From contig NZ_CP076545.1 of NCBI RefSeq assembly GCF_018889955.1, positions 620,001-684,000 on the forward strand: DNA of 64,000 nt. The letters are read 5' to 3'. A program made the position numbers and the translations under genes. Positions 19,054 to 28,136 of the stretch are shown here, piece by piece. The stretch comes from Collinsella sp. zg1085. GTDB lineage: Bacteria; Actinomycetota; Coriobacteriia; Coriobacteriales; Coriobacteriaceae. The notes beneath the pieces are model-generated. The model had not been told where the DNA came from and did no database searches. It saw only the letters and a program-made list of their open reading frames with translations. Position 1 is the first letter of the stretch. The number at the start of each line of letters is the position of its first letter.

Positions 19054-20103
19054 TTGGATGTATCGCTCGAGTACTTTGTACAGCAGGTGACCTCGTCACC
19101 AGTACTAGCTATTTCGGTCGCCCTTACCTTGGGCGTTATTTTTGTCAATGGGTGGACCGACGCCCCTAATGCAATTGCCACCTGTGTTACCACGCGTTGT
19201 ATGCGTGTGCGCCCTGCTATCATCATGAGCGCAATTTTTAATTTCTTAGGCGTGCTCATCATGACGCATTTCAATGCCAGTGTTGCTTCAACAATCTCAA
19301 ATATGGTTGATTTTGGTAGCGATACGCACATGGCAATTATTGCGCTCTGTGCAGCGTTGTTTTCCATTGTGGTATATAGCGTTGCTGCCGCGCGTTTGGG
19401 TATCCCCACATCTGAGAGCCATAGCCTAATCGCTGGATTAACCGGCGCTGCAATTGCGCTTGGCGGCGCTGAGGGTGTTAACATGGCTGAGTGGGCAAAA
19501 GTTGCCTATGGTCTGGTCTTGTCGCTGGTTGGCGGCTTTGTATTTGGATACGTGGTTTGCAAAGCTGTTACTCTTTTGTTTGCCTATGCTGATAGGCGAC
19601 CAGCGAATGTCTTTTTTAAGTATGCACAGATTTTTGGCGCAGCAGCTATGAGCTTCATGCACGGTGCTCAAGATGGTCAAAAGTTTATCGGCGTACTCTT
19701 TTTGGGTATGGCCTTTGCAAATGGACAGTCAAGCGTTGAGGGTATTGTCATTCCTATTTGGCTGATGATGCTTTGTTCGGTGATGATGGGTGTCGGAACT
19801 TCGGTTGGCGGCGAAAATATCATCAAGTCGGTGGGTATGGACATGGTAAAACTCGAGAAGTACCAAGGTTTTTCTGCCGATCTTTCAAGCTCGCTTTCCT
19901 TGTTTGTCATGACACTCTTGGGTATTCCTGTTTCAACAACTCATGTAAAAACGAGTGCAATTATGGGCGTTGGAGCTGTTAAACGCCTATCTGCCATCAA
20001 TTTTTCAGTGGTAAAAGATATGATGCTGACCTGGGTATTTACTTTTCCAGGCTGTGGTCTTATCAGCTTTTTAATGGCTAAGTTATTCATCATGGTTTTG
20101 TAG
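19054..20103 (+). CDS. Inorganic phosphate transporter, PiT family
   Basis: Low-affinity phosphate symporter. The 349-aa protein has about ten membrane helices and the duplicated PiT signature: GWTDAPNAIATCVTTR in the N-half and STTHVKTSAIMGVG in the C-half, plus TSESHSLIAGLTGAA. The N-half signature has Thr where many members have Asn-Asp (GANDVANA type). The TTG at 19054 is the only in-frame start after GAGAGGA (19036-19042). The DUF47 gene downstream supports the PiT call. No obvious phosphate-regulon box is visible upstream. Confidence 0.92.
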   Translation: MDVSLEYFVQQVTSSPVLAISVALTLGVIFVNGWTDAPNAIATCVTTRCMRVRPAIIMSAIFNFLGVLIMTHFNASVASTISNMVDFGSDTHMAIIALCAALFSIVVYSVAAARLGIPTSESHSLIAGLTGAAIALGGAEGVNMAEWAKVAYGLVLSLVGGFVFGYVVCKAVTLLFAYADRRPANVFFKYAQIFGAAAMSFMHGAQDGQKFIGVLFLGMAFANGQSSVEGIVIPIWLMMLCSVMMGVGTSVGGENIIKSVGMDMVKLEKYQGFSADLSSSLSLFVMTLLGIPVSTTHVKTSAIMGVGAVKRLSAINFSVVKDMMLTWVFTFPGCGLISFLMAKLFIMVL

Positions 20104-20147
20104 TGGTGGGTTTGCTGTTTTACAGTTGCCTTTAGAGAGGAATGCTC

Positions 20148-20774
20148 ATGGCAAAGAAAAAAGACGAGTTTTATTTCAATAACTTTATTGCATGTGCCGA
20201 TGTTGCTCGCCGTGCTGCGCACTTGCTTGTGGGGTGCATGGAGAATTTTGACCCAGAAAAGATTGATTTAGCACTGGCTCAGATGCATGAGATTGAGAAT
20301 GAGGGCGATGAATGCAATCACGAGATTTCTGATGCGCTGGTTTCGGCATTTATTACCCCTATGGAGCGCGAAGATATTGCCTTGCTAAGTGAGCGTCTTG
20401 ATTCGGTGACCGACCACCTTGAGGGTGTTTTGCACCGAATTTATTTTTGCAATATTCAAGAAATACGGGCAAGCGCATTGAAGATGGCACATAAAATCCT
20501 TGAAGCCTGCGATAGCATGAAGCTTTTGGTAGGGGAGCTGCCTGAGTTTAAGCGCTCGAAAAAGCTTCGTGAGCAGGTTGTGACCATCAATACCATTGAG
20601 GGTCAGTGTGACGAGTTGTATATTGAGTCGATGCGTGAGTTGCATACCGACATGAGCTTAGACCCTCTGACCGTCATCGCATGGCGCGATGTGTACACCT
20701 TCCTTGAGATTACAGCCGACAGCGTAGAAGATGTTGCTGAGACGGTTGAAAATGTGGTGATGAAAAACAGCTAA
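20148..20774 (+). CDS. DUF47 / PhoU-like accessory protein of PiT transporter
   Basis: Alpha-helical protein of 208 aa of the DUF47 family (distant PhoU relatives), encoded directly after PiT genes in many bacteria and thought to modulate them. Visible family features are DEFYFNNFIACADVARRAA at the start, the acidic MHEIENEGDECNHEISDAL, and PMEREDIALLSERLDSVTDHLEGV. ATG at 20148 fits the GAGAGG site better than the ATG at 20142. No strong terminator follows; a weak CGCCT/AGGCG hairpin lies at about 20779-20801. Confidence 0.9.
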   Translation: MAKKKDEFYFNNFIACADVARRAAHLLVGCMENFDPEKIDLALAQMHEIENEGDECNHEISDALVSAFITPMEREDIALLSERLDSVTDHLEGVLHRIYFCNIQEIRASALKMAHKILEACDSMKLLVGELPEFKRSKKLREQVVTINTIEGQCDELYIESMRELHTDMSLDPLTVIAWRDVYTFLEITADSVEDVAETVENVVMKNS

Positions 20775-20839
20775 TACGCGCCTGCTTGTTTCCTGTAGGC
20801 GGGGTGTGGGGTGAGCTAGTCTTGCATTTGCCGATTGAT

Positions 20840-21411
20840 TCGCAAACCTATGGGGTGGCATAGTCTTTTCGCTTAATCAATTGGGCAAATAGCTCGCAAG
20901 CTTATGGGGTGGCATAGTCTTTTCACGGGAACTGCGCTTCGCGAAAGTTCCCTTAGAAAAGCTATGCCACCCTTTTGCTGTAGTTCTATCTCAATTGAAC
21001 GAATGATTGTGTTCTACGAATGTGTTTCGCAGAATTCTCCGAGCACAATCATTCGTTCTCTTCTAAAGGTAAATGCCAAATGATATACAGCGGTCAGCCT
21101 GCCCCACACTTCGTCATGCACAAGCAGGGCGTATGGGACGAAAAGGGTTAGTTGTAACTCTTACACAACTAGAGAGAAGTCCCACTTCAAGGGCTTTTCT
21201 GCCCGATAGACTTCCTTGAAACGTGTAATCCGCAAAACTGCTTGCTTTTCAAGTCTAAATCGACCAAGGTATTGCATTCTCCGAATGTGCTTCGCAGAAT
21301 TCTCCGAATACAATACCTTGGTCTTACGTCTGCCTTTCGTGCTGGAGGCAAACGAACATTCCAATAAAGCTGTGTCCCGCGAACACTTTTCTGAAAAAGC
21401 AGCTTGTTTTT
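20840..21411. other. Gene-free array of nested hairpins, candidate structured RNA or palindromic repeat cluster
   Basis: No plausible gene, but dense inverted repeats. A 31-bp direct repeat with two mismatches lies at 20840-20870 and 20894-20924. Hairpin A (20907-20972) has GGGTGGCATAG and GGGAACT arms. Hairpin B (20997-21011 with 21044-21058) has a perfect 15-bp stem. Hairpin D is nested, TGGGAC/GTCCCA around TAGTTGT/ACAACTA (21134-21184). TAGACTT/AAGTCTA lies at 21207-21257. Hairpin C (21262-21274 with 21311-21323) has a perfect 13-bp stem. A possible three-way junction at 21367-21405 is followed by five T. B and C have unrelated arms but nearly identical 32-base loops. Confidence 0.6.
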
Positions 21412-21457
21412 CTCCTGCACAGACAGATTTCAAAACACCGCTAACTTGTATAAGCTG

Positions 21458-21623
21458 TTTTGACAGAAATGGGCAATTTGGCACTAAATTCTGACAAAAA
21501 GGGCCAATGTGGCAATAAACCCCCTGTAGCATGAAAAACTGCACCTCATCTACCTGCAGGTTTAGAAAATAACGAATAACCCTCGGGTGTTATTTACTGC
21601 CAAATTGCCCGTTTCTGTCAAAA
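21458..21623. repeat. Inverted-repeat-bounded element, copy 1 (about 166 bp)
   Basis: Bounded by 26-bp inverted repeats (21458-21483 and 21598-21623) with one mismatch. The left arm is repeated once in tandem with a 31-base period. Inside are CTCATCTACCTGCAG at 21545-21559 and a small AATAAC...GTTATT hairpin at 21575-21594. A diverged copy with the same layout lies at 30027-30189. No coding capacity. It may be a MITE-like repeat or a structured non-coding element. Confidence 0.65.
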
Positions 21624-22692
21624 AGGGTTGGACTACCATTGCCTTCAAACTCGAAGACTAGGGTAGAGAACTAAAGCGAAGCACTGAGTGCGCGTGATGA
21701 GATTCCCTCCTCGATAAACGTGCACACTTAACGCCTTGCCAAAGCATGCAATAAATGGGTATGCGGTACGTTCTTAGGTAGTATTCGAGAGTCCTAAGCT
21801 GGTACGTTACGCCTTGGAGGATAAGTTCATGTTATTCGTAGCTAATTAACAAGAGATGACGTGTTTGTTTCGTGTTTAGCATTACGAAAAGCTGAGATTG
21901 AAGGTAAACAACACCAAGCTCCGGCTCAGGGCGCATGTACTTGCTTGCGTCATGCGGGAAAGAATAACACTGCGTGGGTGGTAAGCTAAATGTATCTCGG
22001 TAATAATGGGCAGTTGCATCTTGTAGGGAGATTGTTGTTTGTAGGTCTTTGGCTAAAGGATGGCTCCAGATACGCTTTAGCCTGTTAATAATAAACATAC
22101 AGAGCAACTGTTTCGCTAGATAAGCTACGAAAAGTGTATATTGTTTAATATAAGTTAACGAAGCTATATCGAAGTAGAGCAGATGAGGAACTATCTTGCG
22201 CATGTTGGCACTCGTGGCAGCATGATGATTTTGCAGGGTGGAGCGTTTGCAACTGCAAGAGGCCATACTAGATGCTTGTGATACAAGAACAACAATCCAA
22301 TAAAAATGAGTGCTTTAGAATCCTCTTCTAAGCACATGAGTAAGTATTATAAAGAATAATACTTATAAAATTTAATACTATAAAATTTTAAGAAAAGAGA
22401 GAACTGCATAATATTATGTATAATTTGAATATAATAACCTAGGAGTTGTATTTTGAACTATGAGGGGGATTATTATCATCCAAGAAAATAGAGCAGATAT
22501 TACCAGTAGTAATATAAGAAAACCTCTCAACTAGACCTAATATCGACCCAGAATCTTGCTTAAACGTGAATAGGTAGATGCATTCTAGTTATGTATTTTT
22601 TAGAGTATTAGTTCTTGAATATTTTATGAGCTTTTCAAGCTTTAATACCATATAGTTTAATTTTATTTTCGTTTATAACTTAAGGAGCATAG
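21624..22692. other. AT-rich intergenic region without a supported gene
   Basis: The part from about 22260 is strongly AT-rich compared with the rest of the window. An open frame of 144 codons on the minus strand (21832-22266) has no ribosome site and no family I recognise; it could be a decayed gene. GGAGG followed by ATG near 21829 opens a frame of only a few codons. The last 100 bases presumably carry the promoter of the surface-protein gene, but I could not fix -35/-10 boxes. Low G+C next to a surface protein suggests acquired DNA. Confidence 0.4.
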
Positions 22693-24846
22693 ATGAACGA
22701 CGATACATATATTTCAAAACATATATTCAAAAAGCTTGCGTACATCGTCCTTGCATTTGCCGTATGCGTGGCAGTCATACCGGTAGGCGTGCTGTCAAGC
22801 TTTGGTCTTAATGCAGCGCTGTCCCAGCGGTCTGCTACAGGTCAATCGCAGACAAGCTCTAAGCCACTTCCTCAGGATAATGTCGTTGATGCTGCTACGG
22901 CACAGGCTGCGGGCTTTGCGGCTCAGCCGGTACACGCGAACCCCGATTCTCGCTATCTTGTGCACAATCAGTTCTTTGCAGAGGGAGACGCAGCTCAGCT
23001 TTCTGAAACAAATCCCATGCTCAAGACAGATACGCTTCCTGGCTGGGAGATTGTTCCGAGTGCCACGAATGATAGCGAAGTCGTACTGTTTTATGACGTG
23101 CTTACAGCCAAGGATGCAAGGACTGTGTCTGGCGGTCTTGTGAGTGGTAGTGTACGTTTGGGCGGCTTTTACGATCAGCATGCAAACGGTCGCGACCTTC
23201 CGTGGCTTACCGCCTATGTAAAGTCTGCAGGGGCGCGCCCCGGTTGGGGACAGATGGTTCCTTCTAAAGACGTACGCTTGCTGTACCTTAAGGCGGGTCA
23301 GGGTATTTCTCAGGCCTGTGATGTTGTACCTGGTCAGCATTTTGCGGTTGAAACCATCGCTATCAGCTCTAACGCAGCAGGCCCCAATGGTATCAGAATA
23401 AGATTCTATGATGCAGATACGGGACATGAACTTACCAACTATGGTGCAGGAAGCAATAATCAGGCGCGCAGCTATCCCACAAGTTGGGGTGCGGTGTCAT
23501 CGCGAGTTGAGGCGGTTCCACAAGCTATCAAGCGTATTCGCTACGTTATTACAAGTGAGGGAGTAGCAACGCTCATCGGACCGGTTGACGTGCGGGGCGG
23601 GGCGCAGCTATGTGTTTACAAAGATATTGTTGAGGCAGAGCGCATTGATAGCACGGCTTTGAGCCATAACAACGACGCAGCCTATGATGGCGGTAAAGAG
23701 CTTCGCCAAGACGGTGTCGTGACAGTTGCTCTGGTAGTGCAAAATGAAGGACAAGGTATTACCAGAGGTGACATCACGGTAAAAGATAGTATTCCCGAGG
23801 GTTTTGCATATGTTTCAGACTCGGTGCGTGTGTATGCAGCCAATGGTAAGGATATTACTGACAAAGTGATAGGTCCAAAGCGCCATGCTTCGGGAAAGAT
23901 TAAATCAGAATATATCAAGGTTGACTACGACGATTTCTTTTCCATAACAGGCTCTGATATACGTATCAAACCTGCGGCTAAAGGAGGTCATTCAGGCGTA
24001 TATCCCATGCGAAGTTTCCAAGGGCCATTTTATGGTATGGGCTTTCAGGGTTTCGACTCGTATCGAAATGAAAAAGACGGTGTAGGTATTGGAACCAATC
24101 CTGCATCCTCGCTCAAAGTTACTTATAAGCTTAAGGCAGTGGCTACACGTGAGACAATAGGTAGTGACAAGCAAGGTAAACCTCGCGACCTTTGTTCAGC
24201 GTTTACACAGCCCTCGGTGAGTTTTGTGAATCTCTGGGAGGGCGTTGCTGCCACCCGAACAAACTATGGTCCCGTGGTACGTATGTCGGTGGGAACCAAC
24301 TCGGTTCCTGAGTTAACACTTAAGCAGACATCGGCAACTATTCACACGGGTGATCCGCATGCACGCGAACAGCTCCAAGCACTTGCTGCTCAAGAGAATG
24401 TAGTGACACGTGACTATGAGGACGATATTCGCTCATATAATACCCAGCGTGAGCTCATTCAGGTAACAAAAGACGGTATAGAGCTTAGTTACAATCCTGT
24501 TGACTTATCGTCGCTGCTTATGCAGGCAGGAACCTATGAGCTTAGATATAGGGCTTGCGATGCAGATGGTAATTTCTCAAATATCGAACGCGCTACGCTT
24601 ACGGTTGTGAGAGACATTGCTCCTGAACCTCCTCATGACCCAAGCAGCCCGACAACTGACCCTAAGCGACAAATGAACGATATAGCTTCTAAGCAGATAA
24701 ATCATAAGCTTATGCCGAAGCGAGTTAAGCAGACTATCCTGCCAAAGACAGGTGATGTAGGGGTAATAGCTGCTGTGGGTGCTGTTTTTGCTGCTGGCTG
24801 TGTTCTTATGGGTGCAGATATGCGGTGGAAGAATAAGAGTAGATAG
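22693..24846 (+). CDS. LPXTG-anchored surface protein with DUF11-like domain
   Basis: Predicted cell-wall-anchored adhesin-type protein, 717 aa. It has an N-terminal signal peptide (Lys-rich start, then KLAYIVLAFAVCVAVIPVGV) and a large extracellular body. A segment around 330-390 resembles DUF11-type repeat domains (VTVALVVQNEGQG, VKDSIPEGFAYVSDSVRVY). The end is a sortase signal LPKTG (683-687), a hydrophobic helix and a basic tail. The ATG follows AAGGAG. No sortase or pilin gene is next to it. The ligand is unknown; the body is not one I recognise beyond the repeat-like segment. Confidence 0.85.
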   Translation: MNDDTYISKHIFKKLAYIVLAFAVCVAVIPVGVLSSFGLNAALSQRSATGQSQTSSKPLPQDNVVDAATAQAAGFAAQPVHANPDSRYLVHNQFFAEGDAAQLSETNPMLKTDTLPGWEIVPSATNDSEVVLFYDVLTAKDARTVSGGLVSGSVRLGGFYDQHANGRDLPWLTAYVKSAGARPGWGQMVPSKDVRLLYLKAGQGISQACDVVPGQHFAVETIAISSNAAGPNGIRIRFYDADTGHELTNYGAGSNNQARSYPTSWGAVSSRVEAVPQAIKRIRYVITSEGVATLIGPVDVRGGAQLCVYKDIVEAERIDSTALSHNNDAAYDGGKELRQDGVVTVALVVQNEGQGITRGDITVKDSIPEGFAYVSDSVRVYAANGKDITDKVIGPKRHASGKIKSEYIKVDYDDFFSITGSDIRIKPAAKGGHSGVYPMRSFQGPFYGMGFQGFDSYRNEKDGVGIGTNPASSLKVTYKLKAVATRETIGSDKQGKPRDLCSAFTQPSVSFVNLWEGVAATRTNYGPVVRMSVGTNSVPELTLKQTSATIHTGDPHAREQLQALAAQENVVTRDYEDDIRSYNTQRELIQVTKDGIELSYNPVDLSSLLMQAGTYELRYRACDADGNFSNIERATLTVVRDIAPEPPHDPSSPTTDPKRQMNDIASKQINHKLMPKRVKQTILPKTGDVGVIAAVGAVFAAGCVLMGADMRWKNKSR

Positions 24847-24972
24847 GGAAGTGTATACCTCAGGTAGATAGCGGGTTAAACTGAGGCTACAACGGGGTTT
24901 TGGTGTGTTCTTGCGCAGAGCCTACTGTTGTTTTGATGCCTTATCAAGCTCTTTAAGAAAGGCATTACCAAA

Positions 24973-25004
24973 AAAAGCCAGCGGGCATAAGCTCACTGGC
25001 TTTT
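24973..25004. terminator. Bidirectional terminator between surface protein gene and gpmA
   Basis: AAAAGCCAG at 24973-24981 pairs with CTGGCTTTT at 24996-25004, with an inner GGGC/GCTC stem. A and T runs on both sides suit both convergent genes. Confidence 0.85.
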
Positions 25005-25076
25005 AAGGTTTTGCGCGATGTGGTGCACTCGTGCTAAAGATTTAGCTTATCTCAAGCAAAATCCTCTGGCGCCCGC

Positions 25077-25835
25077 TTATTTTGCCTTGCCCTGATTAGC
25101 CACTGCATCAATCTTGGCAGCGATGGTCTCAGGGTCACCAATGTAGCGCTTATCCAGCACGTTGAGATTAGCGTCAAAGGTATATACCAGTGGCACACCG
25201 GTGGGGATATTAACTTCAAGAATCTGCTCTGGAGTCATTTTCTCAAACTTCATAACAAGCGAGCGCAGCGAGTTGCCGTGTGCTGCAATCAAAACACGCT
25301 TACCGGCCTTCATATCAGGAAGAATAGTCTCCTCAAAATAAGGCCATGCGCGCGCAATACAGTCTTTCAGGCACTCGGTAAAAGGCAGCTCATCGCTGGG
25401 AATGTCACGATACATTTCCTGCGTGTGTGGATCGCGCTCATCGCCTGGGGTGAGTGCCGGCGGCTGCACATCAAAGCTTCGACGCCAAATCTTTACCTGC
25501 TCATCGCCGTGCTCAGCGGCTGCATCAGCTTTGTTAAGACCCTGCAGTGCACCGTAGTGGCGCTCGTTGAGTTTCCAGCTCTTGATAACAGGGAGCCACT
25601 CGCGGTCAAGCTCGTTCAGCACGATGTTGAGGGTGTGGATAGCGCGCTTGAGCTGTGAGGTATAGCAAACATCAAAGTCAAAACCTTCGGCTTTGAGTGC
25701 CTTACCACCGGCGGCTGCCTCAGCGCGACCGGTCTCGGTAAGCTCAACGTCAGTCCAGCCGGTAAAGAGATTGAGCTTGTTCCACTCGCTCTCGCCGTGG
25801 CGGACAATAACCAGTTGCATGGTATCTTGCGACAT
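25077..25835 (-). CDS. gpmA: 2,3-bisphosphoglycerate-dependent phosphoglycerate mutase
   Basis: Glycolytic interconversion of 3- and 2-phosphoglycerate through a phosphohistidine. The 252-aa protein shows [10 protein letters not shown] with the catalytic His, [27 protein letters not shown] with the catalytic Glu region, and [13 protein letters not shown] with the second His. AAAGGA lies a few bases before the ATG. Length matches dPGM proteins. It is a monocistronic minus-strand gene ending at a shared bidirectional terminator. Confidence 0.97.
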   Translation of the reverse strand: MSQDTMQLVIVRHGESEWNKLNLFTGWTDVELTETGRAEAAAGGKALKAEGFDFDVCYTSQLKRAIHTLNIVLNELDREWLPVIKSWKLNERHYGALQGLNKADAAAEHGDEQVKIWRRSFDVQPPALTPGDERDPHTQEMYRDIPSDELPFTECLKDCIARAWPYFEETILPDMKAGKRVLIAAHGNSLRSLVMKFEKMTPEQILEVNIPTGVPLVYTFDANLNVLDKRYIGDPETIAAKIDAVANQGKAK

Positions 25836-26052
25836 GCGATTCCTTTCCCTCGGATGATGTGTTCATTCCAAACGCTCTTTATTGTCCCACGCACGTTACT
25901 GCTTTGTCGAGTGCGTTTTTAGTGATACACAACAGACCTCGCCACCCCTTATGGCATTGCACGGGATATATGCTGCTTAGCGCGTCAATTGATGGTGCGT
26001 GCGGGTATACTGGTGTATGCCGATTGATGAAGCTAGAGAGTTCGAGGTTTGT

Positions 26053-26541
26053 ATGTCAGAAACCGACACCCAGGCATTGAGCGCTGTTGAGCGCGAAGAG
26101 CTGCAAGCGCTTCGGGAAGAAAAAGCGCGGCGTGAACGTGAGGCAGCGCATGCGGCAGAGCGCCGCGAACTTGAGTTGCTACGTGCTGAGCAGGCGGCAG
26201 TTGATGCGGAGATTTTAGCGGCACGCCAGGCTGAGCTTGCTGCTCAAACACTGGTGCAAGGTCAAGCACACACTGCGTCAAAAGCAGCTCAGGTTCCCAC
26301 ATCCTCGGCAGCTGTCAAATCAGTGCCTGAGCAGACAGTGTCAACGACTGCAGCCACAGCTGCAGCCACAGCTTCTGCCGCCGCTCATGATGAGCATTTG
26401 AGTTTTGGTCAAAAGATGGTTATGACCCCGGCAGAAACCGATGACGATGGTATTCCGCACATGGCTCCTGCTCAAAAAATCATACTTATTCTCGCACTTC
26501 TGGTTACCCTTGCAATAGCTGTCCGTATCCTCTTTTTCTAG
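26053..26541 (+). CDS. Coiled-coil protein with C-terminal membrane anchor, function unknown
   Basis: Predicted 162-aa protein I cannot assign to a named family. Residues 8-70 are Glu/Arg/Ala-rich and strongly coiled-coil-like (REEKARREREAAHAAERREL). A low-complexity Ala/Thr/Ser linker follows at about 80-118, then a short segment LSFGQKMVMTPAETDDDGIP, and a single C-terminal membrane helix (KIILILALLVTLAIAVRILFF) ending the protein, as in tail-anchored proteins. The ATG at 26053 has GAGG five bases upstream; the frame is open further but without a ribosome site. It is 25 bases upstream of pncB. Confidence 0.7.
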   Translation: MSETDTQALSAVEREELQALREEKARREREAAHAAERRELELLRAEQAAVDAEILAARQAELAAQTLVQGQAHTASKAAQVPTSSAAVKSVPEQTVSTTAATAAATASAAAHDEHLSFGQKMVMTPAETDDDGIPHMAPAQKIILILALLVTLAIAVRILFF

Positions 26542-26566
26542 CGAGTTTCGTGAAAGGAGGGCGCAT

Positions 26567-28081
26567 ATGGCGCTCACCGATCCCAGTCGTCCAACCGACG
26601 TTGCCCTGCTTACCGATCTCTATGAGATAACGATGGCGCAAGGCCTCTGGGAGCAGGGGAAAGCTCAAGAGCAAACCAGCTACACAGCCTTTTTCCGCGA
26701 TAATCCCTTTGGTAGTGGTTTTACTATTATGTGTGGCTCGGCAGAAATTGCTGAGCTTGTTGAGCATATTCGCTTTGATGATGAGGATATTGCTTATCTT
26801 CAAGCTTTGTCTGCCCCCCTAGGTGGGCCTTTGTTTAATCCAGACTTTTTGAACTACCTGCGTCATTTTAGAATGACGATTGATATAGATGCAGTACCTG
26901 AGGGCGAGCTGGTGTTTCCTCGTGAGCCACTCGTGCGTATTACAGGGCCGGCGCTTGATTGTCAGCTGCTTGAGACGGCGCTTTTGAATACCGTTGGGTT
27001 TCAAACGCTGGTAGCTACAAAAACAGCGCGCGTGGTACAAGCTGCTCAGGGTCGCCCAGTTGCCGAGTTTGGATTACGGCGTGCGCAAGGCCCTGATGGC
27101 GGTATGAGTGTGGCGCGTGCCAGCTATATAGCGGGCGCTGCGAGTACATCAAATGTCTTAGCTGGTAAACGCTACGGTATTCCGGTTTCTGGAACCCATG
27201 CTCACAGCTGGGTTATGAGTTTTGATACGGAGCTTGAAGCGTTTCGTACCTATGCCGCAAGCATGCCTAAAAATTGCACCTTGCTCATTGATACCTATGA
27301 TGTTCATGAGGGCATTGAAAACGCTATTATTGTTGCAAAAGAAATGGAAGCAGCAGGCGAGCGTCTGAGCGGTGTGCGCATTGATTCAGGTGACTTAGCT
27401 AAGCTGTCTTCGTATGCACGTGCACGCTTTGATGCGGCGGGGCTACATTACGTGAAGATTGTTGTTTCAAATGATTTAGACGAATACACCATACAGTCAC
27501 TGCTTAATCAGGGGGCGCCAGTTGATAGTTTTGGAGTAGGAACTAAGTTGGTAACCTGCTTTGATCAGCCGGCACTGGGCTTGGTGTATAAGATGGCGGC
27601 TCGCCGTAAAACAGCACGTGATTCATGGACGCCCGTGGTAAAGCTATCAGAGCAACCTTACAAGCGCACAATTCCTGGCATTCAGGAACTTCGTCGCTAT
27701 TATGATGAGGCGCTCTCTCCTGTTTGTGACATGATTTTTGATGCAGACCATATGCAGGGGGAGGGCAATACGCTGGTAGCGGTAAGTGATGCTGCACTTA
27801 CTATCAATGTTGAGCACTTGAGCTATAAGCAGCTTCTTAAACCATGTGTACGCGCTGGTAAAGCGGTTGAACCGCGTGAAAATCTTGATTGTGCACGTGA
27901 GCGCTGTGCGGCATCGCTGGCGGCGCTTGATGCTGCGTATAAGCGTTTTTTGTATCCGCAGACCTATATGGTTGGCATGGAAGTTGGTTTAGCTGAGTTG
28001 CGCAACCAGTTGGTGCGTGAGCATTTAGCAGCGGTATCAAGCAATCAACCTTGGCGTGTTAAGAGTGAAACACTACACTAA
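26567..28081 (+). CDS. pncB: Nicotinate phosphoribosyltransferase
   Basis: First step of NAD salvage: nicotinate plus PRPP to nicotinate mononucleotide. The 504-aa protein matches the longer NAPRTase class: LLTDLYEITMAQGLWEQG at the start, FFRDNPFGSGF, PVAEFGLRRAQGPDGG, GIPVSGTHAHSWVMSF, LLIDTYDVHEGI, GVRIDSGDLAKLS and DSFGVGTKLVT. AAAGGAGG sits just upstream of the ATG. The gene may be cotranscribed with the preceding membrane protein gene and is followed by proB 55 bases later. Confidence 0.96.
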   Translation: MALTDPSRPTDVALLTDLYEITMAQGLWEQGKAQEQTSYTAFFRDNPFGSGFTIMCGSAEIAELVEHIRFDDEDIAYLQALSAPLGGPLFNPDFLNYLRHFRMTIDIDAVPEGELVFPREPLVRITGPALDCQLLETALLNTVGFQTLVATKTARVVQAAQGRPVAEFGLRRAQGPDGGMSVARASYIAGAASTSNVLAGKRYGIPVSGTHAHSWVMSFDTELEAFRTYAASMPKNCTLLIDTYDVHEGIENAIIVAKEMEAAGERLSGVRIDSGDLAKLSSYARARFDAAGLHYVKIVVSNDLDEYTIQSLLNQGAPVDSFGVGTKLVTCFDQPALGLVYKMAARRKTARDSWTPVVKLSEQPYKRTIPGIQELRRYYDEALSPVCDMIFDADHMQGEGNTLVAVSDAALTINVEHLSYKQLLKPCVRAGKAVEPRENLDCARERCAASLAALDAAYKRFLYPQTYMVGMEVGLAELRNQLVREHLAAVSSNQPWRVKSETLH

Positions 28082-28136
28082 GCACTCAGACGTGTGATGG
28101 CGCTATATAAGTTTAGAGCTTTGCGAAGGGTGGCAC

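Noticed and set aside
20840-21411. CRISPR array
   Set aside because: Repeats are few, unevenly spaced and palindromic with variable stems; there are no regular spacers and no cas genes.
21161-21544. Minus-strand open frame of 127 codons
   Set aside because: It runs through the hairpin array and into the inverted-repeat element; the residue pattern reflects the palindromes.
21832-22266. Minus-strand open frame of 144 codons in the gene-poor region
   Set aside because: No ribosome site, no recognisable motif, composition like a chance frame. It could be a decayed gene but I cannot support it.
22693-24846. Pilus cluster
   Set aside because: Only a single LPXTG protein is present; no sortase, second pilin or pilin-type motif nearby.
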